Below, one piece after another: positions 1 to 6,848 of a DNA stretch of 64,000 bases. The translations under genes were made by a program, and so were the position numbers. Within the stretch, counting starts at the first letter, position 1. Each line of letters opens with the position of its first letter. The stretch is from Aeromicrobium phoceense (GTDB taxonomy: Bacteria > Actinomycetota > Actinomycetes > Propionibacteriales > Nocardioidaceae): positions 124,001 through 188,000 of the forward strand of contig NZ_JACEOG010000002.1 of assembly GCF_013868155.1 (NCBI RefSeq). Reading direction: 5' to 3'. The notes beneath the pieces were generated by a model. That model saw nothing but the letters and a program-made list of their open reading frames with translations. It was not told where the DNA came from and did no database searches.

Positions 1-2366
1 AGGTTCGGCGCGAAGTCGTCGATGTCCATGCCGCGAGCGAGGTAGGACTCGACGTAGGTGAAGCCGTTGCTCAGGGTGAACGCCAGCTGGCTGATGGGGT
101 TCGCCCCGGCCTCGGCGATGTGATAGCCCGAGATCGAGACGGAGTAGAAGTTCCGCACGCCCTGGTCGATGAACCACTGCTGGATGTCGCCCATCATCCG
201 CAGGCTGAACTCGGTGGAGAACAGGCACGTGTTCTGGCCCTGGTCCTCCTTGAGGATGTCGGCCTGCACGGTGCCGCGGACGTTCTGCAGCGCGAACGTG
301 CGCAGCTCGGCCGCCTCGGCCTCCGACGGGTCGCGACCCTCCCGCTCGCGGAAGACGTCGACCTGCTGGTCGATCGCGGTGTTGAGGAAGAAGGCCAGCA
401 CGGTCGGCGCCGGTCCGTTGATCGTCATCGAGACGCTGGTGGACGGCGACACGAGGTCGAACCCGTCGTACAGGGTCTTCATGTCGTCGAGCGTGGCCAC
501 CGAGACGCCGGACGTGCCGACCTTGCCGTAGATGTCGGGGCGCTCGCCGGGGTCGCGGCCGTACAGCGTCACCGAATCGAATGCCGTGGACAGCCGGGTC
601 GCCGGCTGTCCCTCGCTGAGCAGCTTGAAGCGCTTGTTCGTCCGCAGGGGATCGCCCTCGCCGGCGAACATGCGCGCCGGGTCCTCGTTGTCGCGCTTGA
701 ACGTGAACACGCCCGCCGTGTAGGGGAAGAAGCCGGGCAGGTTCTCGCGTCGCCAGAAGCGCACGAGATCGCCGTGCGAGCGGTAGCGCGGCAGGCTGAC
801 GCGGCGCACCTGGTTGCCCGAGAGGGTCTCGCGCGCCAGCGCGAAGCGGAGCTCGCGGTCGCGCACCTTCACGACCTGCTCGTCGCCGGAGTACGACTCG
901 ACGACCCCGGGCCAGGCGTCGAAGGTGTCCCTCACGTGCGCAGGCAGCTCGTCGACGGCCCGGCGGGCGGCCTGCTGGACCGCCTCGTCGTCGGGCAGCA
1001 TCGCCGCCGCCGTGGCGAGGTGCTGGGCGCGATCGGCCAGGTCGGCGAGCTGCTCGGTCTCCGCGTGGAAGCCGCGCACCGTCTCGGCGATCTCGGCGAG
1101 GTAGCGGATGCGCTGCGGCGGCACGAGGTGGTGCTCGTCGGTCGAGTGCCGCACGTCCACGGCAGGCAGGACGCCCGGCTCGAGTCCCAGTACGTCCCGC
1201 AGCTCCTGGTAGAGCGCGGTCACGCCGTCGTCGTTGAAGTGGGCCGCCGAGGTGCCGAACACCGGCATGTCCGCGGGCTGCTTGCCGAATGCCTCCCGGT
1301 TGCGCACCAGCTGGCGACCCACGTCCCGCAGGGCGTCCTTGGCGCCGCGACGCTCGAACTTGTTGATCGCGACGACGTCGGCGAAGTCGAGCATGTCGAT
1401 CTTCTCCAGCTGGCTGGCCGCACCGAACTCCGGCGTCATCACGTAGAGCGACCGGTCGACGAACGGCAGGATCCCCGCATCGCCCTGGCCGATGCCCGGC
1501 GTCTCGACGATCACGAGGTCGTTCCCGGCCGCCTTGAGCACGGCGATGACGTCGCCGAGGTGCTCGGGGACCTCGTGGCTGCCCCGGGTCGCCAGGGACC
1601 GGAACGACACCGGGCCGCCGAGGGCGTTCATCCGGATGCGGTCGCCCAGCAGCGCGCCCCCGCCCTTGCGCCGGGTCGGATCGATGGCGACCACCGCGAC
1701 GCGCAGCTTGTCGGCGTGGTCGAGGCGCAAGCGGCGGACCAGCTCGTCGGTCAGCGAGCTCTTGCCGGACCCGCCGGTACCCGTGATGCCCAGGACGGGC
1801 GTCGTCGACCGGGCGGCCGCCTCCGCGATCGCCTGCGCCAGGGGAGCCGGCAGCCGGCCCGTCTCGGCCGCGGTCACGGCCCGCGACACCGCGGCGCTGT
1901 CCCCGGCCAGCACGGCATCGGAGTCCGGGACACCCAGCTCGGTCAGGTCGACGTCGCACTCCTCGATGAGCTGGTTGATCATGCCCACCAGTCCGAGGCG
2001 CTGACCGTCCTGGGGACTGAAGATCCGCACCCCGGCCTCGCGCAGCCGCGCGACCTCCTCGGGCACGATCACCCCGCCGCCGCCCCCGTAGACCTTGATG
2101 TGGCCCGCGCCGCGCTCGGCGAGCAGCTGGACGAGGTACTCGAAGTACTCCACGTGCCCGCCCTGGTACGAGCTGACCGCCACGCCCTGCACGTCCTCCT
2201 CGACCGCCGCGTCGACGATCTCGGCCACGGAGCGGTTGTGGCCGAGGTGGATCACCTCCGCGCCCTGGCTCTGCAGGATGCGCCGCATGATGTTGATGCT
2301 CGCGTCGTGGCCGTCGAAGAGGCTCGACGCGGTGACGAAGCGCACCGGATTCACGGGAGCGTGCAT
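1..2366 (-). CDS. icmF: Fused isobutyryl-CoA mutase IcmF (5' part; 3' end outside window)
   Basis: Adenosylcobalamin-dependent interconversion of isobutyryl-CoA and n-butyryl-CoA, with its own G-protein chaperone fused in. The first 788 codons are visible. Residues about 1-135 form a B12-binding domain with the DGHDAS motif, whose His is the lower cobalt ligand in this family. A P-loop GTPase (GTGGSGKSS near residue 193, then VETPG and NKFERRG) of the MeaB type follows, and the C-terminal two fifths begin the mutase domain (SVSMTINGPAPT, then SISGYHIAEAG near the window edge). IcmF is usually about 1,090 residues, so roughly 300 are missing here only because the window ends. ATG at 2366 is followed at once by the B12 domain. 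A tandem-palindrome operator lies 19 nt upstream. Confidence 0.93.
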   Translation of the reverse strand, partial: MHAPVNPVRFVTASSLFDGHDASINIMRRILQSQGAEVIHLGHNRSVAEIVDAAVEEDVQGVAVSSYQGGHVEYFEYLVQLLAERGAGHIKVYGGGGGVIVPEEVARLREAGVRIFSPQDGQRLGLVGMINQLIEECDVDLTELGVPDSDAVLAGDSAAVSRAVTAAETGRLPAPLAQAIAEAAARSTTPVLGITGTGGSGKSSLTDELVRRLRLDHADKLRVAVVAIDPTRRKGGGALLGDRIRMNALGGPVSFRSLATRGSHEVPEHLGDVIAVLKAAGNDLVIVETPGIGQGDAGILPFVDRSLYVMTPEFGAASQLEKIDMLDFADVVAINKFERRGAKDALRDVGRQLVRNREAFGKQPADMPVFGTSAAHFNDDGVTALYQELRDVLGLEPGVLPAVDVRHSTDEHHLVPPQRIRYLAEIAETVRGFHAETEQLADLADRAQHLATAAAMLPDDEAVQQAARRAVDELPAHVRDTFDAWPGVVESYSGDEQVVKVRDRELRFALARETLSGNQVRRVSLPRYRSHGDLVRFWRRENLPGFFPYTAGVFTFKRDNEDPARMFAGEGDPLRTNKRFKLLSEGQPATRLSTAFDSVTLYGRDPGERPDIYGKVGTSGVSVATLDDMKTLYDGFDLVSPSTSVSMTINGPAPTVLAFFLNTAIDQQVDVFREREGRDPSEAEAAELRTFALQNVRGTVQADILKEDQGQNTCLFSTEFSLRMMGDIQQWFIDQGVRNFYSVSISGYHIAEAGANPISQLAFTLSNGFTYVESYLARGMDIDDFAPN

Positions 2367-2384
2367 GGTGACCTCACTGATTAC

Positions 2385-2417
2385 TAGGATGTCCTATCAA
2401 TATAGTAGGACGTCCTA
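2385..2417. promoter_or_regulatory. Tandem palindromic operator upstream of icmF
   Basis: Two related 12-bp palindromes, TAGGATGTCCTA (2385-2396) and the perfect TAGGACGTCCTA (2406-2417), start exactly 21 bp apart, which is two helical turns. They sit in an AT-rich stretch just before the icmF start. The arrangement fits two regulator dimers on one face of the DNA, as many TetR-family proteins bind. The cognate regulator is not in the window or not identifiable. Confidence 0.7.
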
Positions 2418-2499
2418 GTAATTATCCAGCGCCCGCCGGGAGAACCGCGATGAGCCCGCGAGGATTGTCGTGGACTCATCCGAGGAGTAGAACCAGAGG

Positions 2500-3390
2500 A
2501 TGGGCCCGCGGCACGTGACCGACGGAGGCCTGGAGACGGACCTCATCTACCTGCGCGGCTTCGACCTCCCGGAGTTCGCGTCCTTCCCCCTGCTCGACAG
2601 CGACGAAGGCCGGGCCGTTCTGGCGGACTACTTCCGGGCGTACGTGGACATCGCGGTCCGCGCCGAGGCTCCGGTGCTGCTGGAGACGCCGACGTGGCGG
2701 GCCAACCCCGACCATGCCGCCCGGCTCGGGTATGACGCGGCGGCGCTCGACCGCATCAACCGTGAGAGCGTCGCGTTCCTGTACGAGGTGGCCGCCGCGC
2801 GCGCCGACGAGCTCGTCGGCGCGGAGGTCGGCGGGATGGTCGGCCCCCGCGGTGACGGATACGCGTCCGCGGGACCGGTCGACCCGGAATCCGCGGCGGA
2901 GTACCACCGCCCGCAGCTCGCCTCCTTCGCCGCGGCGGGCGCAGGTCGGGCGACGGTCCTGACCCTCACCGAGGTCGGCGAGGGGATCGGCGTGAGTCGC
3001 GCCGCCGCCGACGTGGGCCTCGACGTGGGCATCGGCTTCACGGTCGAGACCGACGGCCGTCTTCCGGACGGCACGACCCTCGCCGAGGCGATCGAGGCGG
3101 TGGACGCCGTCGCCCGGCCGAATTACTTCCTGGTCAACTGCGCCCACCCGAGCCATGTCCTGCGAGGTATGCGCGACGGCGCCTGGAAGGACCGCATCGG
3201 CGGCCTGCGGGTCAACGCCTCGACGATGAGTCACGCCGAGCTCGACGCGGCGGAGACGCTCGACGGCGGTGACCCTGCGCAGCTGGCCGCCGACCAGCGT
3301 CCGCTCGTGGAGGCCTTCGCCAACCTCGAGGTCCTGGGCGGCTGTTGTGGCACGGATGCGCGCCACGTGGCCGCGATGTGGGGGGTCTGA
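2500..3390 (+). CDS. Homocysteine S-methyltransferase family protein
   Basis: A 296-residue, single-domain zinc-dependent methyltransferase of the MmuM/BHMT family, which moves a methyl group from S-methylmethionine or a similar donor to homocysteine. It opens with the family signature DGGLETDL. The three zinc-binding cysteines are in place: Cys214 (VNCAHP) and Cys282-Cys283 (GGCCGTD). ATG at 2500 has a purine-rich CGAGGAG at 2481-2487. It is transcribed away from icmF, so both may share the 2367-2499 intergenic region. The donor cannot be told from sequence. Confidence 0.85.
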   Translation: MGPRHVTDGGLETDLIYLRGFDLPEFASFPLLDSDEGRAVLADYFRAYVDIAVRAEAPVLLETPTWRANPDHAARLGYDAAALDRINRESVAFLYEVAAARADELVGAEVGGMVGPRGDGYASAGPVDPESAAEYHRPQLASFAAAGAGRATVLTLTEVGEGIGVSRAAADVGLDVGIGFTVETDGRLPDGTTLAEAIEAVDAVARPNYFLVNCAHPSHVLRGMRDGAWKDRIGGLRVNASTMSHAELDAAETLDGGDPAQLAADQRPLVEAFANLEVLGGCCGTDARHVAAMWGV

Positions 3391-3418
3391 CTCGACTTCT
3401 TCGTCCCGTGCCGACCCT

Positions 3419-4132
3419 TCAGGGGGCAGGCGGCGCCGGACTGCGAGGCAGGCCTCCCAGGTTCGCGTTGCGCGTGAGGTCGAGCGCGATGTGACGGAGC
3501 TTGCGGTTCTGGGCCTGCGAGACGCGCGCGAGCGTCGCGAACGCCTGGTCGGGCGTCAGCTGGTACCGCTCCATGAGAATGCCCTGGGCCTGGCCGATCA
3601 CCGTGCGGTGGGCGAGGGCCGACTCGTAGTTCTCGTGCTCCTGCGCGGCGAGCATCGCGACGGCGACGTGCGCCGCGAGCGCCAGGGCCGTCTCCCTGCT
3701 GTCGGCGGTGAACGCGCCCACGGTGCCGGAGTAGAGGTTCAGGGCGCCGAGGCTGTCCTCGCTGACGAAAAGCTGCACCGAGAGCATCGACCGGACGCCG
3801 AGCTCGTCAGCCGCCCGGCGCGACCAGGTGGGCCACCGGTCCTCCGTGGTGAGGTCGTCGCTCTGCACCGTCTCCTGCTCGCGGATCGACTGGAGGCAGG
3901 GACCCTCGTTCAGCTCGTACTGCAGCTGGTCGCCACGGCGGACGAGGTCGTCGGTGGCGGCCGCGGTCTCGACGACGCGGCGCCGCTCGACCACCGAGAT
4001 GCCGGCATGGTCACAACCCTCCACCAGCTCGACGGCGCCGGCGACGGCGCGCTCCAAGGTCTGGTCGAGACCGGACTCTGCGCTCATCGCGCGGGCGACG
4101 TCGGCGAAGTGGTCCAGCGGGTCGTCGCTCAT
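3419..4132 (-). CDS. GAF-ANTAR domain transcription antitermination regulator
   Basis: A 237-residue protein. Residues about 20-165 form a GAF sensor domain (LNEGPCLQSI, LSVQLF, GALNLYS, characteristic of actinobacterial GAF-ANTAR proteins). Residues about 170-225 form the three-helix ANTAR RNA-binding domain (RTVIGQAQGILMERY). ANTAR proteins bind paired hexaloop hairpins in nascent RNA and prevent termination, and are common in actinobacteria. No partner kinase or obvious ANTAR target hairpin is adjacent, so the signal and target are unknown. Confidence 0.88.
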   Translation of the reverse strand: MSDDPLDHFADVARAMSAESGLDQTLERAVAGAVELVEGCDHAGISVVERRRVVETAAATDDLVRRGDQLQYELNEGPCLQSIREQETVQSDDLTTEDRWPTWSRRAADELGVRSMLSVQLFVSEDSLGALNLYSGTVGAFTADSRETALALAAHVAVAMLAAQEHENYESALAHRTVIGQAQGILMERYQLTPDQAFATLARVSQAQNRKLRHIALDLTRNANLGGLPRSPAPPAP

Positions 4133-4180
4133 GCCTCACACTCCCACGGCCGCGGCTCAGGTGGGCAGGCGCGGGCAGCG

Positions 4181-4393
4181 CTAGCGGCTGGCGACGACCG
4201 CGGCGAGGGACAGGCAGGCCACCGCGGAGACGATCCCGAGCGTCAGGGCCAGGATGGCGATGTTGCGCATGCCCTTCGTGTGGTCCACCTCGCCGGAGCG
4301 ATAGGCCAGCATCCTGATCACGCCCATCGGCAGCAGCCAGCCGGTGGCGATGAGGGTCGCGGCCAGGGCGGCGTAGAGAGTCGTGGTGCTCAT
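4181..4393 (-). CDS. Small two-helix membrane protein
   Basis: A 70-residue protein with two hydrophobic segments (about 5-28 and 46-67) separated by a short charged loop (YRSGEVDHTKG). I recognise no family. ATG at 4393. On the coding strand a GGGTAC sits just upstream (4403-4408 on the + strand as GTACCC), but the expected -35 is not convincing. It lies between the ANTAR protein and a thioesterase on the same strand. Confidence 0.6.
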   Translation of the reverse strand: MSTTTLYAALAATLIATGWLLPMGVIRMLAYRSGEVDHTKGMRNIAILALTLGIVSAVACLSLAAVVASR

Positions 4394-4436
4394 GCCTGGG
4401 TGGTACCCGGTCGTGGCGCCTCGATGCGCCGAGGGG

Positions 4437-4865
4437 CTAGGTCGCCGGCGCCGGGTTGATCGCGGTGGCGGTGAACAGCCCGGTCAGGCAGTGCTCTCCC
4501 TCCAGGGACTCGAGGTGGACGTCGGCCGCGGCGACCATCGTGCGCCCGGGTGGCCCGACGAGACGACCGACGGCGATGAGCCGTTCGCCGTGGGCGGGTC
4601 GGAGGTGGTGGGCCTCGATCGCGGTGGTCGCGACGATCCGGCCGGTCTCGACCACCGCGGCGAAGGCGGCGCCGACCGCGGCGAAGTCGGCCAGCATCGC
4701 GACGACTCCGCCCTGGCAGTGGATGCCGTCGAAGGTGAGCTCGGGCCGGAGGGGCATGCTGACGACGGTCCGGTCCGGGCCGGTGGACTCGACCGACAGG
4801 CCGAGCAGCCGCGCGATCGGCATCGCCTCGATGGCTTCGGCGACACGGGGGAGTAGGCGGGTCAT
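4437..4865 (-). CDS. PaaI family hotdog-fold thioesterase
   Basis: A 142-residue single hotdog domain. The conserved stretch IHCQGGVVAMLADF carries the His-x-x-Gly-Gly and the acidic residue on the central helix typical of PaaI-type acyl-CoA thioesterases, followed by HHLRPA. It probably hydrolyses an aromatic or medium-chain acyl-CoA; the substrate is not deducible. It is divergent from a TetR gene across a 41-bp gap holding a palindrome, so it is the likely target of that repressor. Confidence 0.85.
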   Translation of the reverse strand: MTRLLPRVAEAIEAMPIARLLGLSVESTGPDRTVVSMPLRPELTFDGIHCQGGVVAMLADFAAVGAAFAAVVETGRIVATTAIEAHHLRPAHGERLIAVGRLVGPPGRTMVAAADVHLESLEGEHCLTGLFTATAINPAPAT

Positions 4866-4874
4866 GGCGTTAAC

Positions 4875-4887
4875 GTATCAACGATAC
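4875..4887. promoter_or_regulatory. Inverted repeat between thioesterase and TetR genes
   Basis: GTATC-AAC-GATAC, a perfect 5-bp inverted repeat with 3-nt spacer, lies centrally in the 41-bp divergent intergenic region (4866-4906). Its position over both promoters suggests the TetR protein encoded at 4907 represses itself and the thioesterase. Confidence 0.55.
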
Positions 4888-4906
4888 AGAACCATAGGAT
4901 AGCCCC

Positions 4907-5461
4907 ATGGCCCTACCCCGTACCCGCACGGATGCCCTGGCGACCGAGATCCGCGATGCGGCGCTCGAGATCGTCAGGAGCGAGGGTCCGGGTGCCCTCA
5001 CCACGCGGCACGTCGCCACGGTCGCCGGCACGAACATCGCGGCCCTCAACCAGCTCTTCGGCGGTCGTGAGGGGCTGGTCAACGCCGTGGCGCTCAAGGG
5101 CTTCGAACTGCTCGCGACCTCATTGCCCCAAGCCTCCGGCGACGTGTGCCGCGGACTGATGGAGTACGCCGAGGCCACCCGACGCTTCTCCCGTGCCGAG
5201 CCGGCGCTGACGGAGCTCATGTTCATGCGGCCTCTCGCGGGACCGATACCTCCCGGCCACGGTGCCTTGAAGTGCCGGCAGGTGGTCATCGACATGCTCG
5301 GCTCCGCAGACGAGACCGACGCCCTGGCGTTCGCCGCGCTGCTCGCGGGCCTCACCGTCCAGGAGCGCCACGGACTGCTCGGCCGGACGGAGGAGCAGCG
5401 GGACCGCGTGTGGCGGGCGGCCGTCGAGGTGTTCGCCTCAGGCGTGCTGCCCAGGGAATGA
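4907..5461 (+). CDS. TetR family transcriptional regulator
   Basis: A 184-residue repressor. The N-terminal helix-turn-helix spans about residues 10-55 (IRDAALEIV, then TTRHVATVAGTNIAALNQLFGG, with Gly-Gly in place of the more usual Tyr-Tyr-His-Phe). The C-terminal ligand domain is variable. It is divergent from the PaaI thioesterase, so an acyl-CoA or aromatic-acid ligand is a reasonable guess. A TAGGAT-like -10 at 4896 lies only a few bases from the ATG, suggesting a very short leader. Confidence 0.83.
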   Translation: MALPRTRTDALATEIRDAALEIVRSEGPGALTTRHVATVAGTNIAALNQLFGGREGLVNAVALKGFELLATSLPQASGDVCRGLMEYAEATRRFSRAEPALTELMFMRPLAGPIPPGHGALKCRQVVIDMLGSADETDALAFAALLAGLTVQERHGLLGRTEEQRDRVWRAAVEVFASGVLPRE

Positions 5462-5464
5462 GCC

Positions 5465-5494
5465 CAGGCCCGGAGTCCGCGGACTCCGAGCCTG
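5465..5494. terminator. Hairpin between convergent TetR and hydrolase genes
   Basis: A long inverted repeat: the 18-bp perfect palindrome CGGAGTCCGCGGACTCCG (5471-5488) is extended by CAGGC/GCCTG outer arms with one mismatch pair. It lies just past both stop codons and could terminate in either direction. It lacks a U-tract. Confidence 0.6.
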
Positions 5495-5513
5495 AGGCGT
5501 AAGCGGGGAAGGG

Positions 5514-6224
5514 TCAGACCAGTTCGGCCACGGCGGTGCGGGCCGCCTCGTCGATCGTGTCGGCGACGACGACCGGCTGCGTGAGGAAGAGGGCGTGGCT
5601 GGCCGAGACGTTGGTGATGCGGGCCCCGATGCGCGTCGCCATGTGCTGGAGCATGGCCTGGTCGAAGGCCTTGTCCTCGGTCGCGATGACGGCCCAGCTG
5701 GGGACGTCGTGCCACGCGGCCTTCGTCACGGGCTCGCCGAAGGACGCCATGTTGATCGGGACCTGCGAGTCGGCCAGGAAGGCCGCGTCGGCGTCGCTCG
5801 TGTCATGGGCGAAGCCGGCCTTGAATGCGGCGCGGTTGAGCCGGCCGAAGCCGTCGTCGGCGACGTCAATGACGAACTCGGGAGTCGCGGCGAAGCCCTC
5901 GTACTGCTGCGCACTGGTCTCGCCGGTGTCCGGGATGAGGGCCGAGACGTAGACGAGGCCGGCGACGTTCGGGTGCGTTCCCGCCTCGGTGATGACGGTG
6001 CCGCCCCACGAGTGGCCGACCAGGATCGCCGGTCCGTCCTGCTGGTCGAGGACCCGGGTGGTGGCCGCGACGTCGTCGGCGAACGACGTCAGCGGGTTCT
6101 GGACGATCGAGACGCGGTAGCCACGCTCGGTCAGGTTGTCGTACACGCCGCGCCACCCGGAGCCGTCGGCGAAGGCGCCGTGCACGAGGACCACGTTCTT
6201 GATCTGCGAGAGCTGAGCGTTCAT
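5514..6224 (-). CDS. Alpha/beta hydrolase
   Basis: A 236-residue hydrolase with the oxyanion motif VLVHGAFADGSGW near the N-terminus, the nucleophile elbow GHSWGG (Ser about residue 70), and a C-terminal catalytic His (SASHALFLTQP). This subgroup (RutD/EstC-like) often degrades small esters or lactones; the substrate is unknown. It has no signal peptide. It is divergent from an OhrR-like MarR gene, with a TTATCGCGATAA palindrome 33 nt upstream of its start and a second copy over the regulator's ribosome-binding site, so it is probably repressed by that MarR. Confidence 0.88.
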   Translation of the reverse strand: MNAQLSQIKNVVLVHGAFADGSGWRGVYDNLTERGYRVSIVQNPLTSFADDVAATTRVLDQQDGPAILVGHSWGGTVITEAGTHPNVAGLVYVSALIPDTGETSAQQYEGFAATPEFVIDVADDGFGRLNRAAFKAGFAHDTSDADAAFLADSQVPINMASFGEPVTKAAWHDVPSWAVIATEDKAFDQAMLQHMATRIGARITNVSASHALFLTQPVVVADTIDEAARTAVAELV

Positions 6225-6257
6225 GGGAGTGCCTCTTCTGTCGAGTCGTGATAACGT

Positions 6258-6269
6258 TTATCGCGATAA
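6258..6269. promoter_or_regulatory. MarR/OhrR-type operator, copy 1
   Basis: TTATCGCGATAA is a perfect 12-bp palindrome 33 nt upstream of the hydrolase start. The same 10-bp core recurs 78 bp away in front of the regulator, which is strong evidence for a shared operator. Confidence 0.75.
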
Positions 6270-6336
6270 GTAAAGACTGCCGCGGGCGGATCGCGGAGTC
6301 AAGGGTTCGGCGAAGAAAAGTTTTCGCAGTTATGAT

Positions 6337-6346
6337 TATCGCGATA
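6337..6346. promoter_or_regulatory. MarR/OhrR-type operator, copy 2
   Basis: TATCGCGATA, the core of the site at 6258, lies immediately before and touching the AGGAGG ribosome-binding site (6346-6351) of the MarR gene. This placement fits negative autoregulation. Confidence 0.72.
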
Positions 6347-6358
6347 GGAGGAGTTCAC

Positions 6359-6835
6359 ATGACTGCAGCGACCAGCACTCCGGCCACTCCGCTGGAGGAC
6401 CAGCTCTGCTACTCGATCTACTCGGCGGGGATGGCGATCCAGCGGATGTACAAGCCGCTGCTCGACGCGCTGGGACTGACGTATCCGCAGTACCTCGTGT
6501 TGAGCGTCCTGTGGCGCGAGGACGAGCAGACCGTCAGCGCGCTCGCCTCCAGCCTCGCGCTGGAGTCCAGCACCCTCACCCCGTTGCTGAAGCGCCTCGA
6601 GACCGGGGGACTGATCACGCGCCGGCGCAACCCCAGCAACGAGCGGCAGGTCATCGTCGGTCTCACGCCCGAGGGCGACGCGCTTCGCGAGCGGGCCGGA
6701 TGCCTCGGCTCGGCGCTGCTCGAGACCTCCGGCAGGACTCCGGAGGAGCTGGCGCGGATCAACGAGCAGATCCGGTCCCTGCGCGACACGATCTACGAGA
6801 CCGCTGACGCCTGCAGCTGGGACGCACCGATCTGA
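6359..6835 (+). CDS. OhrR-like MarR family regulator
   Basis: 158 residues. The N-terminal LEDQLCYSIYSA places a single Cys where one-Cys OhrR peroxide sensors carry their reactive cysteine. A winged helix follows (TVSALASSLALESSTLTPLLKRLE, with the wing RRRNPSNERQV). ATG at 6359 was chosen for AGGAGG at 6346-6351; the frame is open further upstream but has no better signal. OhrR proteins respond to organic hydroperoxides and usually control a peroxidase (ohr), but here the divergent gene is an alpha/beta hydrolase, so the inducer is uncertain. Confidence 0.85.
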   Translation: MTAATSTPATPLEDQLCYSIYSAGMAIQRMYKPLLDALGLTYPQYLVLSVLWREDEQTVSALASSLALESSTLTPLLKRLETGGLITRRRNPSNERQVIVGLTPEGDALRERAGCLGSALLETSGRTPEELARINEQIRSLRDTIYETADACSWDAPI

Positions 6836-6848
6836 GTGCTGGGCCCGC

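Noticed and set aside
120..2387. 755-codon open frame on the + strand
   Set aside because: It is the antisense of icmF; the minus strand shows clear B12-binding, GTPase and mutase motifs, while the + translation is Arg/Val/Asp-rich without any motif.
4403..4408. GGGTAC before the small membrane protein at 4393 (and similar ones at 18610, 54019, 60218)
   Set aside because: No acceptable GTTT/GTGT at 15-17 nt; GGGTAC alone is frequent by chance in this composition, so these were not called promoters.
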